Assembly (NCBI GenBank): GCA_963768185.1
Contig: CAVYGS010000005.1
Span: forward strand, 1,054,001-1,118,000
Direction: 5' to 3'
Source: Palsa-461 sp963768185
Lineage (GTDB): Bacteria; Actinomycetota; Acidimicrobiia; Acidimicrobiales; RAAP-2
DNA: 64,000 bases
The notes under the pieces are model-generated. The model was not told the DNA's origin, did no database searches, and was given only the letters and a program-made list of their open reading frames with translations. Within the stretch, counting starts at the first letter, position 1. The number at the start of each line of letters is the position of its first letter. Of the stretch, positions 34,024 through 42,613 are shown in pieces. A program made the translations under genes and the position numbers.

Positions 34024-34052
34024 ATTTTACCGCACGATCAGGCTGTTGGCAC
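34024..34052 (-). promoter_or_regulatory. Candidate promoter for infA-rpmJ-rpsM-rpsK-rpsD-rpoA
   Basis: On the minus strand GTGCCA, a 17-base spacer and TAAAAT (34024-34029), 113 bp before infA. It stands in the gap between the K+ channel gene and infA and would give the alpha operon its own start. The -10 box is good; the -35 box is weak. Confidence 0.45.
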
Positions 34053-34085
34053 CCCCGGGCCCGTGCGCGGCCCAGAGAAGCCAGC

Positions 34086-35117
34086 CTACGCCCCCTCGGC
34101 CAGGGACCGCAGCGCGTCCGGGGTCCCGAGGGCGACCAGCACGTCGCCCGCCCGGACCTCCCCGGCCACGTCGGTCCAGCGCTGGAGCCGCCGGTCGCGA
34201 CGCAGCCCGACAATGTGGACGCCGGCGTGGGCCCGGCTCAGGTCCCCGAGCTGCCGCCCGACGTAGGGGGACTCGCCCCGGACCTCGATCTCCTCGGTCC
34301 CCAGGCCGAGGAGCGGGAGCGAGTGGAAGTCGAGGACCCGGGGGCTGATCGGCGAGGTGGCCAGGGAGATCCCGTAGGAGGGATAGGGGGAGAGCGCCAC
34401 GTCGGCGCCGGCCCGCACGATCCGGTCCCGCCAACCGGCCTCGTTGACCCGCGAGACGATGCGGAGGCCGGGGCGCAGCGCCCGCGCCGTCAGGGTGATG
34501 ACGAGGTTGATGTCGTCCTGCTCGGCCGCCGCCACGAGCGCGCTGGCCCGGTGGATCCCGGCCTCGGCCAGATCGCCCTCGTCGGTGGCGTCGCCGATCA
34601 TCGGAACGCAGCCCAGGTCGCGGATCTCCCGTTCAACATCGTGGTTGCGGTCCATCACGAGGCAGGGCGTCCCCAGGTCGGAAAGGCCTTTGGCGGCCGC
34701 CTGGCCGACCCGCCCGAAGCCGACCACGATCACGTGGCCCTCCATCTCGTTTCTCATCCTTCTCCCTCTCGACTCGCGTAGGTGCTCGACGGCGCCGCCC
34801 GAGGTGAACAGCTCGGTGATCGCGGTGGCCGCGTAGACGAAGGTCCCGAAGCTGGCGATGATCACGAAGATCGTGAAGATCTGGCCGCCGTGGGTGAGCG
34901 GGTGGACCTCCTCGTAGCCGACCGTGCTGATGGTGATCACGGTCATGAACGCGGCGTCGATCCAGCCGAAACCGCAGATCGCCACGTACCCGCAGGTGGC
35001 CGCGACGAACAGCACGATCAGGACACCGAGCGCCCAGCGCAGCCGGTAGAGGACGAACCATCCGAGCGATCGGTGCGTGAGCGGTCGGCGGAGCCAGGCG
35101 AGCAGTCGGTTCCCCAT
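34086..35117 (-). CDS. Two-TM potassium channel with RCK (TrkA-N/TrkA-C) domain
   Basis: The 343-residue protein has a first membrane helix at about residues 28-50, a pore with selectivity filter TVGY (65-68), a second helix at about 80-102, then an RCK Rossmann domain starting VVGFGRVGQAA (131-141), and a TrkA-C domain (about 245-335). It forms a tetrameric ligand-gated K+ channel like MthK. I used ATG 35117 (MGNRLLAWLRR); longer in-frame starts add a nonconserved lead. It is divergent from the VOC gene and lies between infA and map, outside the usual ribosomal set. Confidence 0.9.
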   Translation of the reverse strand: MGNRLLAWLRRPLTHRSLGWFVLYRLRWALGVLIVLFVAATCGYVAICGFGWIDAAFMTVITISTVGYEEVHPLTHGGQIFTIFVIIASFGTFVYAATAITELFTSGGAVEHLRESRGRRMRNEMEGHVIVVGFGRVGQAAAKGLSDLGTPCLVMDRNHDVEREIRDLGCVPMIGDATDEGDLAEAGIHRASALVAAAEQDDINLVITLTARALRPGLRIVSRVNEAGWRDRIVRAGADVALSPYPSYGISLATSPISPRVLDFHSLPLLGLGTEEIEVRGESPYVGRQLGDLSRAHAGVHIVGLRRDRRLQRWTDVAGEVRAGDVLVALGTPDALRSLAEGA

Positions 35118-35214
35118 CGTGGTGTCGGTGGCGGGTGGCGGCCCGGCTAGTGAAACACCGCGAGATGAAGTTGGCGCGAACCGAGCGTGACGACTTGAGC
35201 GCCGTGGTGGCTCC

Positions 35215-36042
35215 ATGCAGGATCGTCGAGTGATCCGGGGGGCCAACTTCGACCATGTCGCCGTGGCGGGCGAGTCCGTCGCGTCCCTCGAGGCCCGCTA
35301 CGGCGGCCAGCTCGGGGGCCGACCCCTGGCCGGAGGGAGACCACCGGGGTTCGTTTGGAGACAGCTCGAGTTCGCCAATGGCGGCGTCGTGGAGATGCTC
35401 GAGCCCGATCGGGTCGAACAGAACGACTTCCTACGACGATTCCTCGATCGAAATGGCCCCGGGCCGCACCACTTCACCTTCACCGTGCCCGATTTCGGGA
35501 TCGCGCTGGGGGAGGCCGCAGGAGCCGGCTACCCCCCGGTGGGGATCGACCAGTCGGACGACGACTGGAAAGAGGCGTTCTTGCACCCGAAGGACGCGCC
35601 CGGCGTGGTGGTGCAGCTGGCGGAATCTCACGAGCACCACGATCACCCGGACCATGGCGCGTCGGATCCTTCGGCCGAGTTTGTCTACGTCGCCCACGCC
35701 GTGCGCTCGCTCGAGGACGGCCTCCGCCTGTTCGAGCGCCTGCTCGGAGGCGCCCGTTCCGGCGATGGTGCCGGCCCCGGCCACCGTTGGGTGGAGCTCG
35801 GCTGGACCGGGCCCGGGCGCCTCCGCCTGCTCGAGCCGGTCGGCCCCGGTGTCCTCGAGGAATGGCTCGGGGATCGCCCGGGCCGTGTCCACCACCTGGC
35901 GTTCGCCGTCGCCGATCCCGCCGCGGTGCGGGGAGCCGTCGCCCGCGACGGCCGTTGGTGGGTCGAACCGGCCGTCAACGACGGAACACGGCTGGTCCTT
36001 GTGCCCGACGCAGCCGGTCTGGCCGCTTCGACCCCGCTGTGA
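35215..36042 (+). CDS. VOC-superfamily (glyoxalase/dioxygenase-like) protein, two tandem domains
   Basis: The 275-residue protein contains two vicinal-oxygen-chelate halves. The first spans about 10-140 (FDHVAVAGESVASLEARYGG ... GPHHFTFTVPD). The second spans about 155-270 (FVYVAHAVRSLEDGLRLFERLLGG ... GRVHHLAFAVADP). His in FDHVAV, HHFTF and HHLAFAV and a Glu in VEMLEP could form metal sites. Enzyme class within the superfamily is not determinable. It is one of the few plus-strand genes in the core region, with a convergent esterase downstream. Confidence 0.82.
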   Translation: MQDRRVIRGANFDHVAVAGESVASLEARYGGQLGGRPLAGGRPPGFVWRQLEFANGGVVEMLEPDRVEQNDFLRRFLDRNGPGPHHFTFTVPDFGIALGEAAGAGYPPVGIDQSDDDWKEAFLHPKDAPGVVVQLAESHEHHDHPDHGASDPSAEFVYVAHAVRSLEDGLRLFERLLGGARSGDGAGPGHRWVELGWTGPGRLRLLEPVGPGVLEEWLGDRPGRVHHLAFAVADPAAVRGAVARDGRWWVEPAVNDGTRLVLVPDAAGLAASTPL

Positions 36043-36072
36043 CCGAGCCGCCGCCGAGCCGGTGGTCCGGGC

Positions 36073-36792
36073 TCACGAAGCGGGCGTCGTCTCCTGCGGG
36101 TCGGGCCCTTCAAGCCACCACCTGAGGGCCAGGTCGGCGACGGCCGGCGGGACCGTGTGGCCGCCTTGGAACTCGTGGAACAGGACCGGGTAGCCAGCAG
36201 CGCGCAGTGCCGGCACGAACGCACGGCTGCACACGTCGATGGGCAGGATTCGGTCCTCGGTGCCGTGGGAGACGAACACCCGGGGCTGCAGGACCGGATC
36301 GAGGACCGCCAGGAAACCCGGCGAGAAGGCGATGACCGCCGAGAACACGTCACCATTGCCCAGGCCGAGGGACAGGGCATAGGAAGCGCCGTCGGAGATT
36401 CCGCCCACGGCCAGCCGGGTCAGGTCGGCATCGACCCGCCCCACCACGGCCTCCAGCACCTCGTCGATGAAGGCGACGTCAGGGCCGAACCCACCTTCGA
36501 CGAGGAGGTCCCAGGTCTGTTCGGAGCGAGAGTCCGGGGCCACCAGGATCACGCCATAGCGGTCGGCGGCCCCGAGAACGGGTCGGAGGTGGGTCCTTCC
36601 CGACCCGGTGGCGCCGTGGAGATAGATCAGCATCGGCGCATGCCGCCCCGCCGTGTCGGGCACGTAGAGGACGCCGTCGCGGCCCTCGCCCACCCCGAGC
36701 GGCTCGTGACGGCCGTCGGAGGGCCCCGAGGAGGTCCCGGGACGAAAGGTCAGTCGTCCTGTCTCGTGACCACTCGAGGCGTCGAGACCCAT
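36073..36792 (-). CDS. Alpha/beta hydrolase (phospholipase/carboxylesterase or depolymerase-like)
   Basis: The protein (239 residues from ATG 36792) has LIYLHGATGSGRTHLRPVL, the nucleophile elbow GISDGAS, an Asp in SHGTEDRILPI and a His in FQGGHTVPP, a complete Ser-Asp-His triad of the esterase/PHB-depolymerase-like group. No signal peptide is visible. ATG 36792 has a GGGGG site; an earlier ATG at 36816 overlaps the crotonase gene by 16 bp. It is probably co-transcribed with the crotonase homolog upstream. Substrate unknown. Confidence 0.8.
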   Translation of the reverse strand: MGLDASSGHETGRLTFRPGTSSGPSDGRHEPLGVGEGRDGVLYVPDTAGRHAPMLIYLHGATGSGRTHLRPVLGAADRYGVILVAPDSRSEQTWDLLVEGGFGPDVAFIDEVLEAVVGRVDADLTRLAVGGISDGASYALSLGLGNGDVFSAVIAFSPGFLAVLDPVLQPRVFVSHGTEDRILPIDVCSRAFVPALRAAGYPVLFHEFQGGHTVPPAVADLALRWWLEGPDPQETTPAS

Positions 36793-36800
36793 CGGTCCCC

Positions 36801-37580
36801 CTAGCGGCCCTTCCACTCGGGCTCGCGACCCTCGCGCAGGGCAGCGCCGCCCTCCCTGGCGTCCTCGGTCGCCCCGGTCACCTTCCGCATCGTCTCACCG
36901 AAGCGGATCGCCTCGGTGTCCGACAGGGTGCGGGCCCGCACCGCCATCTCCTTCACCGTGCGGGCGGCGAGCGGGGCGGCGGCGAGCAGCCGGCCGGCCA
37001 GCGTCCTCGCCTCGTCCATCAGCCGGTCGTGCTCCACCACCCACCCCGCGAGCCCGATCTCGTGGGCGCGGGCGGCGCCGATTCGCTCGCCGGTCAAAAG
37101 GATCTCCATCGCGTACTGCCAGTTGATCCGCTGCGGAAGCCGGATCGCGCCGACGATCGTCGGGACCCCGAGGCGAACCTCGGGGAACCCGAACTCGGCC
37201 CGGTCGCTCGCGATGACGAAGTCGCACCAGGTCACGAGGGTCAGCCCATAGCCGAGGCACAGCCCGTTCACCGCCGCGATGACCGGCTTGAAGATCTCCC
37301 ACCCGCTCTCGAAGGAGTTGGCGGTCGGCTTCTCCCAGAAGGTGCCCTTGAACTCCCCCGCCGAGCCCCCCGCGCCACCCCGGACATCCGCCCCGACGCA
37401 GAATGCGCGACCCTCGCCGGTCACGATCGCGATCCAGGCGTCCTCCTCCTCGCGGAAGCGGTTGAACGCGTCGTTCAGGTCGCGGCGCATCTCCCCGTTG
37501 ATCGCGTTCAGGGCCTCCGGGCGGTTGTAGGTGATGGTCGCGACGTGGCCGTCGAGCTCGTAGCGGACGAGGGTTGCCAT
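36801..37580 (-). CDS. Enoyl-CoA hydratase/isomerase (crotonase) family protein
   Basis: The 259-residue protein has crotonase landmarks: ITYNRPEALNAINGEM, the CoA/oxyanion loop AFCVGADVRGG, and FGFPEVRLGVP with the second catalytic Glu. At the first Glu position (usual GGGxELA) the sequence reads CLGYGLTLVTWCD, with no acidic residue. It may therefore not be a standard hydratase and could act as an isomerase, dehalogenase or thioesterase-like member. It lies upstream of the esterase and downstream of map, in a non-ribosomal block. Confidence 0.85.
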   Translation of the reverse strand: MATLVRYELDGHVATITYNRPEALNAINGEMRRDLNDAFNRFREEEDAWIAIVTGEGRAFCVGADVRGGAGGSAGEFKGTFWEKPTANSFESGWEIFKPVIAAVNGLCLGYGLTLVTWCDFVIASDRAEFGFPEVRLGVPTIVGAIRLPQRINWQYAMEILLTGERIGAARAHEIGLAGWVVEHDRLMDEARTLAGRLLAAAPLAARTVKEMAVRARTLSDTEAIRFGETMRKVTGATEDAREGGAALREGREPEWKGR

Positions 37581-37629
37581 GGCGAGAGTATGGCGCGGGG
37601 GCCGCCGGGGCTTGCCCGGCGGCCGGTGG

Positions 37630-38376
37630 TCACGGGACGGTCAGCACCTCGGGGCCGTCGTCGGTGATGGCTATCGAGTGCTCGAAGTGGGCCGACAGCG
37701 AGCCGTCGGCGGTGACCACGCTCCACTGGTCGTCCAGCAGGCGGGTCTCGGGGCCGCCGGCGTTCACCATCGGCTCGACGGCGAAGACCATGCCGCTCTT
37801 GAGCGTCGGTCCCGGGGTGCCTGGCCAGTAGTTTGGCACCTGGGGTTGCTCGTGCATGGCCGTGCCGATCGCGTGGCCGACGTACTCGCGGACCACCGAG
37901 AAGCCCGCCGCCTCCGCGACCTTCTGCACCGCCCGACCGATCTCGTGCAGTCGGTTGCCCACCGTCATCTGGTCGATACCCGCGAACAGCGAACGCTCGG
38001 TGACCTCGATCAGCCGTCGGGCCTCCGCGGGGACCTCGCCGATCGCCATGGTGAAGGCGGCGTCACCGTGGTAGCCCTCGATGATCGCCCCGCAGTCAAT
38101 GGAGAGGATGTCGCCCTCCCGGAGCACCTGGGGGCCGGGGATGCCGTGCACGATCATCGAGTTGATCGAGGTGCAGATGACCCCGGGGAACGGCGGGTGG
38201 CCGTAGTGCAAGAAGTTGGAGGTGGCACCCCGCCGCTCAAGGACCTGACGCGCCGCCTTGTCCAGGTCCGCGGTGGTCGCACCCGGCCTGGCGGTCGCTC
38301 TCGTGACCTCGTGCATCTCGGCGACCACCGAACCGGCACGACGCATCTTGGCCAGCTCGTCCTTGTTCCGGCGCAT
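37630..38376 (-). CDS. map: Methionine aminopeptidase, type I
   Basis: The 248-residue protein (ATG 38376) has HYGHPPFPGVICTSIN, His77 in MIVHGIP, metal ligands Asp94 and Asp105 in SIDCGAIIEGYHGDAAFT, His in GHAIGTAMHE, and two late glutamates in AVEPMV and FEHSIAIT. It removes initiator methionine from nascent proteins. The ATG is fused to the adk stop (TGATG), the standard secY-adk-map order. Downstream, the usual infA is displaced by about 4 kb. Confidence 0.96.
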   Translation of the reverse strand: MRRNKDELAKMRRAGSVVAEMHEVTRATARPGATTADLDKAARQVLERRGATSNFLHYGHPPFPGVICTSINSMIVHGIPGPQVLREGDILSIDCGAIIEGYHGDAAFTMAIGEVPAEARRLIEVTERSLFAGIDQMTVGNRLHEIGRAVQKVAEAAGFSVVREYVGHAIGTAMHEQPQVPNYWPGTPGPTLKSGMVFAVEPMVNAGGPETRLLDDQWSVVTADGSLSAHFEHSIAITDDGPEVLTVP

Positions 38377-39068
38377 CAGTCGCCCTCCGAAGGCGGGCGG
38401 CCGTGGTCGGCAAGGAGCGCGTCGTCGATGGCGCGCACCGAGCGGCGGGTGACCTGATCGGGGCCCCCCGCGCCGTTGACCGTCACGAGCAGGTTGGCCT
38501 GCGAGTAGAAGTCGAGCAGCGGCTTGGTCTGGCGCCGGTAGAGCTCGAGTCGCCGCGTGATGGCCTCCTCGGTGTCGTCGTCGCGCTGGACCACCTGGCC
38601 ACCGCAGACGTCGCAGATCCACCGGATGGTCGGCGGTGAGGTGACCGAGTAGTTCGTCCCGCAGTCCTCGCAGACCCGGCGGGCGGCCAGCCGGCGCATG
38701 ACCATCTGGGTCGGGACGTCGAGGTCGATGACGAGGTCGAGCGTGTCGGGGGCGAGGGTCTCGTCGAGCATCTTGGCCTGGGCGATCGTGCGGGGCGCCC
38801 CGTCGAGCACGAAGCCCCGAGAACGCGCGTCGTTCTGGGAGAGCCGCTGCTCGAGCATCTCCATGATCAACTCGTCGGGGACGAGCTCACCCTCGTCCAT
38901 GAGGCTCTGGGCACGCTGGCCGAGCTCGGTGCGCGACTTCACCGCGGCACGCAACATGTCCCCCGTCGAGACATGTGGCACCACGTAGTGGTGGGACAGC
39001 CGAACACACTGAGTTCCCTTGCCGGCCCCCTGCTTGCCGAGGACCACGAGTCTGACGCCGGCAACCAC
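38376..39068 (-). CDS. adk: Adenylate kinase
   Basis: The 230-residue protein has P-loop GKQGAGKGTQ (residues 11-20; the common form is GxPGAGKGTQ), GFVLDGAPRTIAQA for the AMP region, and a LID domain with a Cys4 zinc site (CEDCG ... CDVCG). It equilibrates AMP, ADP and ATP. It follows secY by 3 bp. The 15-residue C-terminal extension is unremarkable. Confidence 0.96.
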   Translation of the reverse strand: MVAGVRLVVLGKQGAGKGTQCVRLSHHYVVPHVSTGDMLRAAVKSRTELGQRAQSLMDEGELVPDELIMEMLEQRLSQNDARSRGFVLDGAPRTIAQAKMLDETLAPDTLDLVIDLDVPTQMVMRRLAARRVCEDCGTNYSVTSPPTIRWICDVCGGQVVQRDDDTEEAITRRLELYRRQTKPLLDFYSQANLLVTVNGAGGPDQVTRRSVRAIDDALLADHGRPPSEGD

Positions 39069-39071
39069 TCT

Positions 39072-40361
39072 CTACTTGAGGAAACCCTCGTAGTTCCGCA
39101 TCATCAGCTGGCTGTCGATCTGGCGCATCGTCTCCAGCGCGACGCCGACCGAGATGAGGAGCGTGGTGCCGTAGAACGGGAAGGCGGTCAGATGCCAGAG
39201 CGACATGAGCACCGATGGCACCACGGCCACCGTCGCCAGGAACAGGGCGCCCACGACGGTGATACGGCTGAGAATGTGCGCGAAGTACCGCTCGGTGGGC
39301 GGACCGGGCCGGATGCCCGGGACGAACCCACCCTGCTTGCGGATCAGGTCGGCCTGCTGGTGCGGGTCGAATGCGACGTAGACGTAGAAGAAGGTGAAGG
39401 CCAGGATCAACAAGAAGTAGAAGCCGATGTAGATCAGGCTGGTCGGCTGGATGTTGTTGCGGACGAAGTCCTGGAACCCCTTCCACGGGATGACGTTCGA
39501 GAACAGGACCGGGATATAGAGCACCGAGCTCGCGAAGATGATCGGGATCACGCCCGACTGGTTCACCTTGAGGGGGATGTAGGTGCTCGAGCCCCCGTAC
39601 ATCCGTCGTCCGACGACGCGTTTGGCGAAGGTGACCGGGATGCGTCGCTGCCCCTGGTCCATGAACACGATCACGATCAGGAGCACGATCGAGACGGCCA
39701 CGATGGCCACGAACTTGCCGATCCCGCCCTCCTCGTAGATGGCCTTGCCCCCCGAGGGGATCGACGCCACGACGTTGGCGAAGATGAGGATGGACATCCC
39801 CTGGCCGATCCCGCGCTGGGTGATGAGCTCGGCCAGCCACATGACGAACGCGGTGCCGGCGGTGAGGCAGAGCACCATGAACGCGGCCAGCGGCACGGTG
39901 AACCGCGGGATCAGGTCGATGGCGGTGCCCCCCAGCAGGCCCGAGTCGTGGCCGTGGAAGGCGTAGACGAGCCCGGTCGACTGCATGAGCGCGAGGGCGA
40001 CGGTCAGGTACCGCGTCGTCTGGGTGATCTTCTTCTGGCCGACCGCGCCCTGGTCCCGCCACTCCTCAAGCTTGGGGATCACCGTGGACAGCAGCTGGAT
40101 GATGATCGAGCTCGTGATGTACGGCATGACGCCGAGCCCGAAGATGGCGAGGCGCACCAGCGCCCCGCCCGAGAACAGGTTCAAGAACCCGAGTACCCCG
40201 GACGCGCCGGCCGAGTGCTGGAGCTGCTGGACCCTCGCCCAGCTGACCCCGGGGACCGGGACGTTCGCGCCCAGCTGATAGAGGCCGATGATGAGCAGGG
40301 TGAACAGGACCTTGTTCCGAAGGTCCGGTACCCGGAAGATGTTTGCCAGTCTCGTGAGCAT
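39072..40361 (-). CDS. secY: Preprotein translocase subunit SecY
   Basis: The 429-residue protein has ten predicted membrane helices and SecY landmarks: VPGVSWARVQQL, FSGGALVRLAIFGLGVMPYITSS forming TM2a/plug, GIGQGMSILIFANVVAS, and PGIRPGPPTERYFAHIL in the C-terminal ribosome-binding region. It is the channel of the Sec system. It sits between rplO and adk, canonical for the spc operon. No indels. Confidence 0.97.
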   Translation of the reverse strand: MLTRLANIFRVPDLRNKVLFTLLIIGLYQLGANVPVPGVSWARVQQLQHSAGASGVLGFLNLFSGGALVRLAIFGLGVMPYITSSIIIQLLSTVIPKLEEWRDQGAVGQKKITQTTRYLTVALALMQSTGLVYAFHGHDSGLLGGTAIDLIPRFTVPLAAFMVLCLTAGTAFVMWLAELITQRGIGQGMSILIFANVVASIPSGGKAIYEEGGIGKFVAIVAVSIVLLIVIVFMDQGQRRIPVTFAKRVVGRRMYGGSSTYIPLKVNQSGVIPIIFASSVLYIPVLFSNVIPWKGFQDFVRNNIQPTSLIYIGFYFLLILAFTFFYVYVAFDPHQQADLIRKQGGFVPGIRPGPPTERYFAHILSRITVVGALFLATVAVVPSVLMSLWHLTAFPFYGTTLLISVGVALETMRQIDSQLMMRNYEGFLK

Positions 40362-40390
40362 GCGCTCTGTGCTTGCTCCTGCTCCGTCGG

Positions 40391-40879
40391 CTACCGGTTG
40401 GTCAAGGCGTTGCCCTTGGCCGGCGGTCGCCCGTGTCCGAACGGCGGGTCAACCCGCTCGACGCTACCTCCCGCCGCGGTGATCGCGGTCTCCGCGGAGG
40501 CCGAAAAAGCGTGGGCGGCCACCGACACCTTGCGCGACAGGGTCCCACGCCCGAGGACCTTCACCATGGCCCCCTTGCGGAGCAGGCCGGCACCCACCAG
40601 GGCCTCGGGGTCGACGCGGTCGGTCCCGAGCGCCTCGATGGCGTCCAGGTTGACCGGGGTGTACTCCACCCGGAACGGGTTCTTGAACCCCTTCAGCTTG
40701 GGGATCCGCTGCATCAGGGGGAGCTGGCCACCCTCGAAGCCGGCCGGGATGGTGTCCCGGGCGCCCTGGCCCTTGGTCCCCCGCCCGGCGGTCTTGCCGC
40801 CCTTGCCCGCGATGCCGCGGCCCACCCGGTGGCGGTCCTTGCGGGCACCCTTCGGGGCCGAGATCTCGTGCAGCTTCAC
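40391..40879 (-). CDS. rplO: 50S ribosomal protein L15
   Basis: From GTG 40879, overlapping the rpmD stop (GTGA), the product is 162 residues. It contains HRVGRGIAGKGGKTAGRGTKGQGAR as the Gly/Lys-rich rRNA-binding arm, FEGGQLPLMQRIPKLKGF, and SAETAITAAGGSVERV. It assembles late near the central protuberance. The next gene, secY, begins 29 bp further on. Confidence 0.95.
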   Translation of the reverse strand: MKLHEISAPKGARKDRHRVGRGIAGKGGKTAGRGTKGQGARDTIPAGFEGGQLPLMQRIPKLKGFKNPFRVEYTPVNLDAIEALGTDRVDPEALVGAGLLRKGAMVKVLGRGTLSRKVSVAAHAFSASAETAITAAGGSVERVDPPFGHGRPPAKGNALTNR

Positions 40880-41091
40880 GACGTCACCTCCTCGACGGAG
40901 ACCAAGTGGGGCACGCGGGCCAGCATGCCCCGGATCTCGGGACGGTCCGGAAGGTCGTTGACCTGCCCGATGCCCCGGAGTCCGAGGGCGCGCAGCGTCC
41001 CGCGGTGCTTGGGCTTGGACCCGATGGCCGAGCGGACCTGGGTCACCCGCAGCTGGGCGGGCGCCGCGTTGGCGCTCTTGCGGGGAGGCAT
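40876..41091 (-). CDS. rpmD: 50S ribosomal protein L30
   Basis: The 71-residue protein contains LRVTQVRSAIGSKPKHRGTLRALGLRG and EIRGMLARVPHLVSVEEV, matching L30. A short Ala/Pro/Lys-rich lead of about 10 residues precedes the fold. It lies between rpsE and rplO as expected; the start is 2 bp after the rpsE stop. Confidence 0.94.
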   Translation of the reverse strand: MPPRKSANAAPAQLRVTQVRSAIGSKPKHRGTLRALGLRGIGQVNDLPDRPEIRGMLARVPHLVSVEEVTS

Positions 41092-41093
41092 GC

Positions 41094-41645
41094 TCAGCCG
41101 CCCTCCGACGCGAACAGCTCGGTCTCGCGCCGACGCTCGCGCCAGGCGCGTAGCACGCCACCGGGCACGACCTCATCGGGGGCCTTGCCGCGCAGCGCGG
41201 CGATCTGGTCGGGCCGGCGCAGGCTCTTCAGCCCGGCGATGGTGGCGTGCGCCACATTGATGCCGTTGGACGAGCCGAGCGACTTGGCCAGCACGTCGCG
41301 GATGCCGGCCATCTCCAGGATGTGGCGGGCGGCCCCGCCAGCGATCACCCCGGTCCCGGGCGCGGCGGGCTTCAGCATGACCCGACCGGCCCCGCTCTCC
41401 CCGAGCACCGGGTGGACGATGGTCGAGCCGGCCAGGGGCACCTCGAAGAGGTTCTTCCTCGCCTCCTCGATGCCCTTCTGCACGGCGAGCCCGGCCTCCT
41501 TGGCCTTGCCGTAGCCAAGGCCGACGTGCCCGTTGCCGTCGCCCACCACCATGAGCGCGGCGAACGAGAACCGCCGGCCGCCCTTGACGACCTTGGCCAC
41601 CCGGTTCACCTTGATGGTGCGTTCTTCGTACTGGGTCTCAGGCAT
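41094..41645 (-). CDS. rpsE: 30S ribosomal protein S5
   Basis: The 183-residue protein has VNRVAKVVKGGRRFSFAALMVVGDGNG, GYGKAKEAGLAVQKG, and the C-terminal domain AGIRDVLAKSLGSSNGINVAHAT. It helps set decoding accuracy at the A site. A C-terminal tail of about 20 Arg/Glu-rich residues is longer than in E. coli. It abuts rplR (adjacent bases). Confidence 0.96.
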   Translation of the reverse strand: MPETQYEERTIKVNRVAKVVKGGRRFSFAALMVVGDGNGHVGLGYGKAKEAGLAVQKGIEEARKNLFEVPLAGSTIVHPVLGESGAGRVMLKPAAPGTGVIAGGAARHILEMAGIRDVLAKSLGSSNGINVAHATIAGLKSLRRPDQIAALRGKAPDEVVPGGVLRAWRERRRETELFASEGG

Positions 41646-42023
41646 CTAAAGCTCCACTCCCTCAGAACGGACGGCGTCGGCGACCGCCGCCACTCGCCCG
41701 TGGTAGGCAAAACCGCCGCGATCGAAGACGACCTTCGTGATCCCGGCCTTCTTGGCGCGTGAGCCGAGGAGCTTTCCCACTGCCTCGGCCCCCGCGATGT
41801 TCCCGCCGCCGCCGTCCCCCAGTGACTTCTTGAGCTCGGCCTCGACGCTCGAGGCGGCCACGAGCGTGCGGCCCGCCGAATCGTCGATGACCTGCGCGGA
41901 GATGTGCCGGTGCGACCGGCTGACCGCGAGGCGCGGGCGCTCGGTGGTGCCGACGACCTTGCCCCGGACCCGGGAGTGCCGCCGGATGCGCAGCGTGCGA
42001 ACGATCGCCGCCCTGGAGGTCAC
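41646..42023 (-). CDS. rplR: 50S ribosomal protein L18
   Basis: GTG 42023 overlaps the rplF stop (GTGA) and gives 125 residues: RRHSRVRGKVVGTTERPRLAV, HISAQVIDDSAGRTLVAAS, and VVFDRGGFAYHGRVAAVADA. It binds 5S rRNA with L5 and L25. Intact and correctly placed between rplF and rpsE. Confidence 0.95.
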   Translation of the reverse strand: MTSRAAIVRTLRIRRHSRVRGKVVGTTERPRLAVSRSHRHISAQVIDDSAGRTLVAASSVEAELKKSLGDGGGGNIAGAEAVGKLLGSRAKKAGITKVVFDRGGFAYHGRVAAVADAVRSEGVEL

Positions 42024-42559
42024 TTCGCCGCCTTTCCGGCCTTGCGCAGGACCCGCTCCCCGGCATAGCGCACGCCCTTGCCCTTGTAGGGCTCGGGCTT
42101 GCGGATCTTGCGGATGTCGGCGGCCACCTGGCCGACCTTCTCCTTGTCGATCCCCCGCACGATGATGCGGGTGGGCACGGGCACCTCGAAGGTGATCCCC
42201 TCGGGCGCGGCCACCCGCACCGGGTGCGAGAAGCCGAGCGCCAGCTCGATCGCGTCCGGCCCCTGAGCCGTCGCCCGGTAGCCGACGCCCACGATCTCGA
42301 GCTCCTTGGAGAACCCGGCGGTGACCCCGGTGACCATGTTGGCCACGAGCGAGCGCGTGAGCCCGTGCAGGGCGCGGTTGTGGCGCTCGTCGTCGGGGCG
42401 GCTGACGTTCAGCACGTCGCCGTCCTGGCTGATCGTGATGTTGGGCGGGAGCGAGCGCTCGAGGACGCCCTGGGGTCCCGTCACCGTCACCGAGCGCTCT
42501 GCCAGCGTCACCGAGACTCCCGAGGGCACCGCGATGGGGGCCCGACCGACGCGCGACAT
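42020..42559 (-). CDS. rplF: 50S ribosomal protein L6
   Basis: From ATG 42559 the 179-residue product begins MSRVGRAPIAVPSGVSV and contains GPQGVLERSLPPNI and the conserved C-terminal KPEPYKGKGVRYAGERVLRKAG. L6 sits near the factor-binding centre of the 50S subunit. The in-frame upstream Met at 42610 adds nonconserved residues. It lies 54 bp after rpsH. Confidence 0.96.
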   Translation of the reverse strand: MSRVGRAPIAVPSGVSVTLAERSVTVTGPQGVLERSLPPNITISQDGDVLNVSRPDDERHNRALHGLTRSLVANMVTGVTAGFSKELEIVGVGYRATAQGPDAIELALGFSHPVRVAAPEGITFEVPVPTRIIVRGIDKEKVGQVAADIRKIRKPEPYKGKGVRYAGERVLRKAGKAAK

Positions 42560-42613
42560 CAGCCACCACCGCCCCGGGTGCTCACGTGCGCACGGCACTG
42601 ACGGAACCACCGA

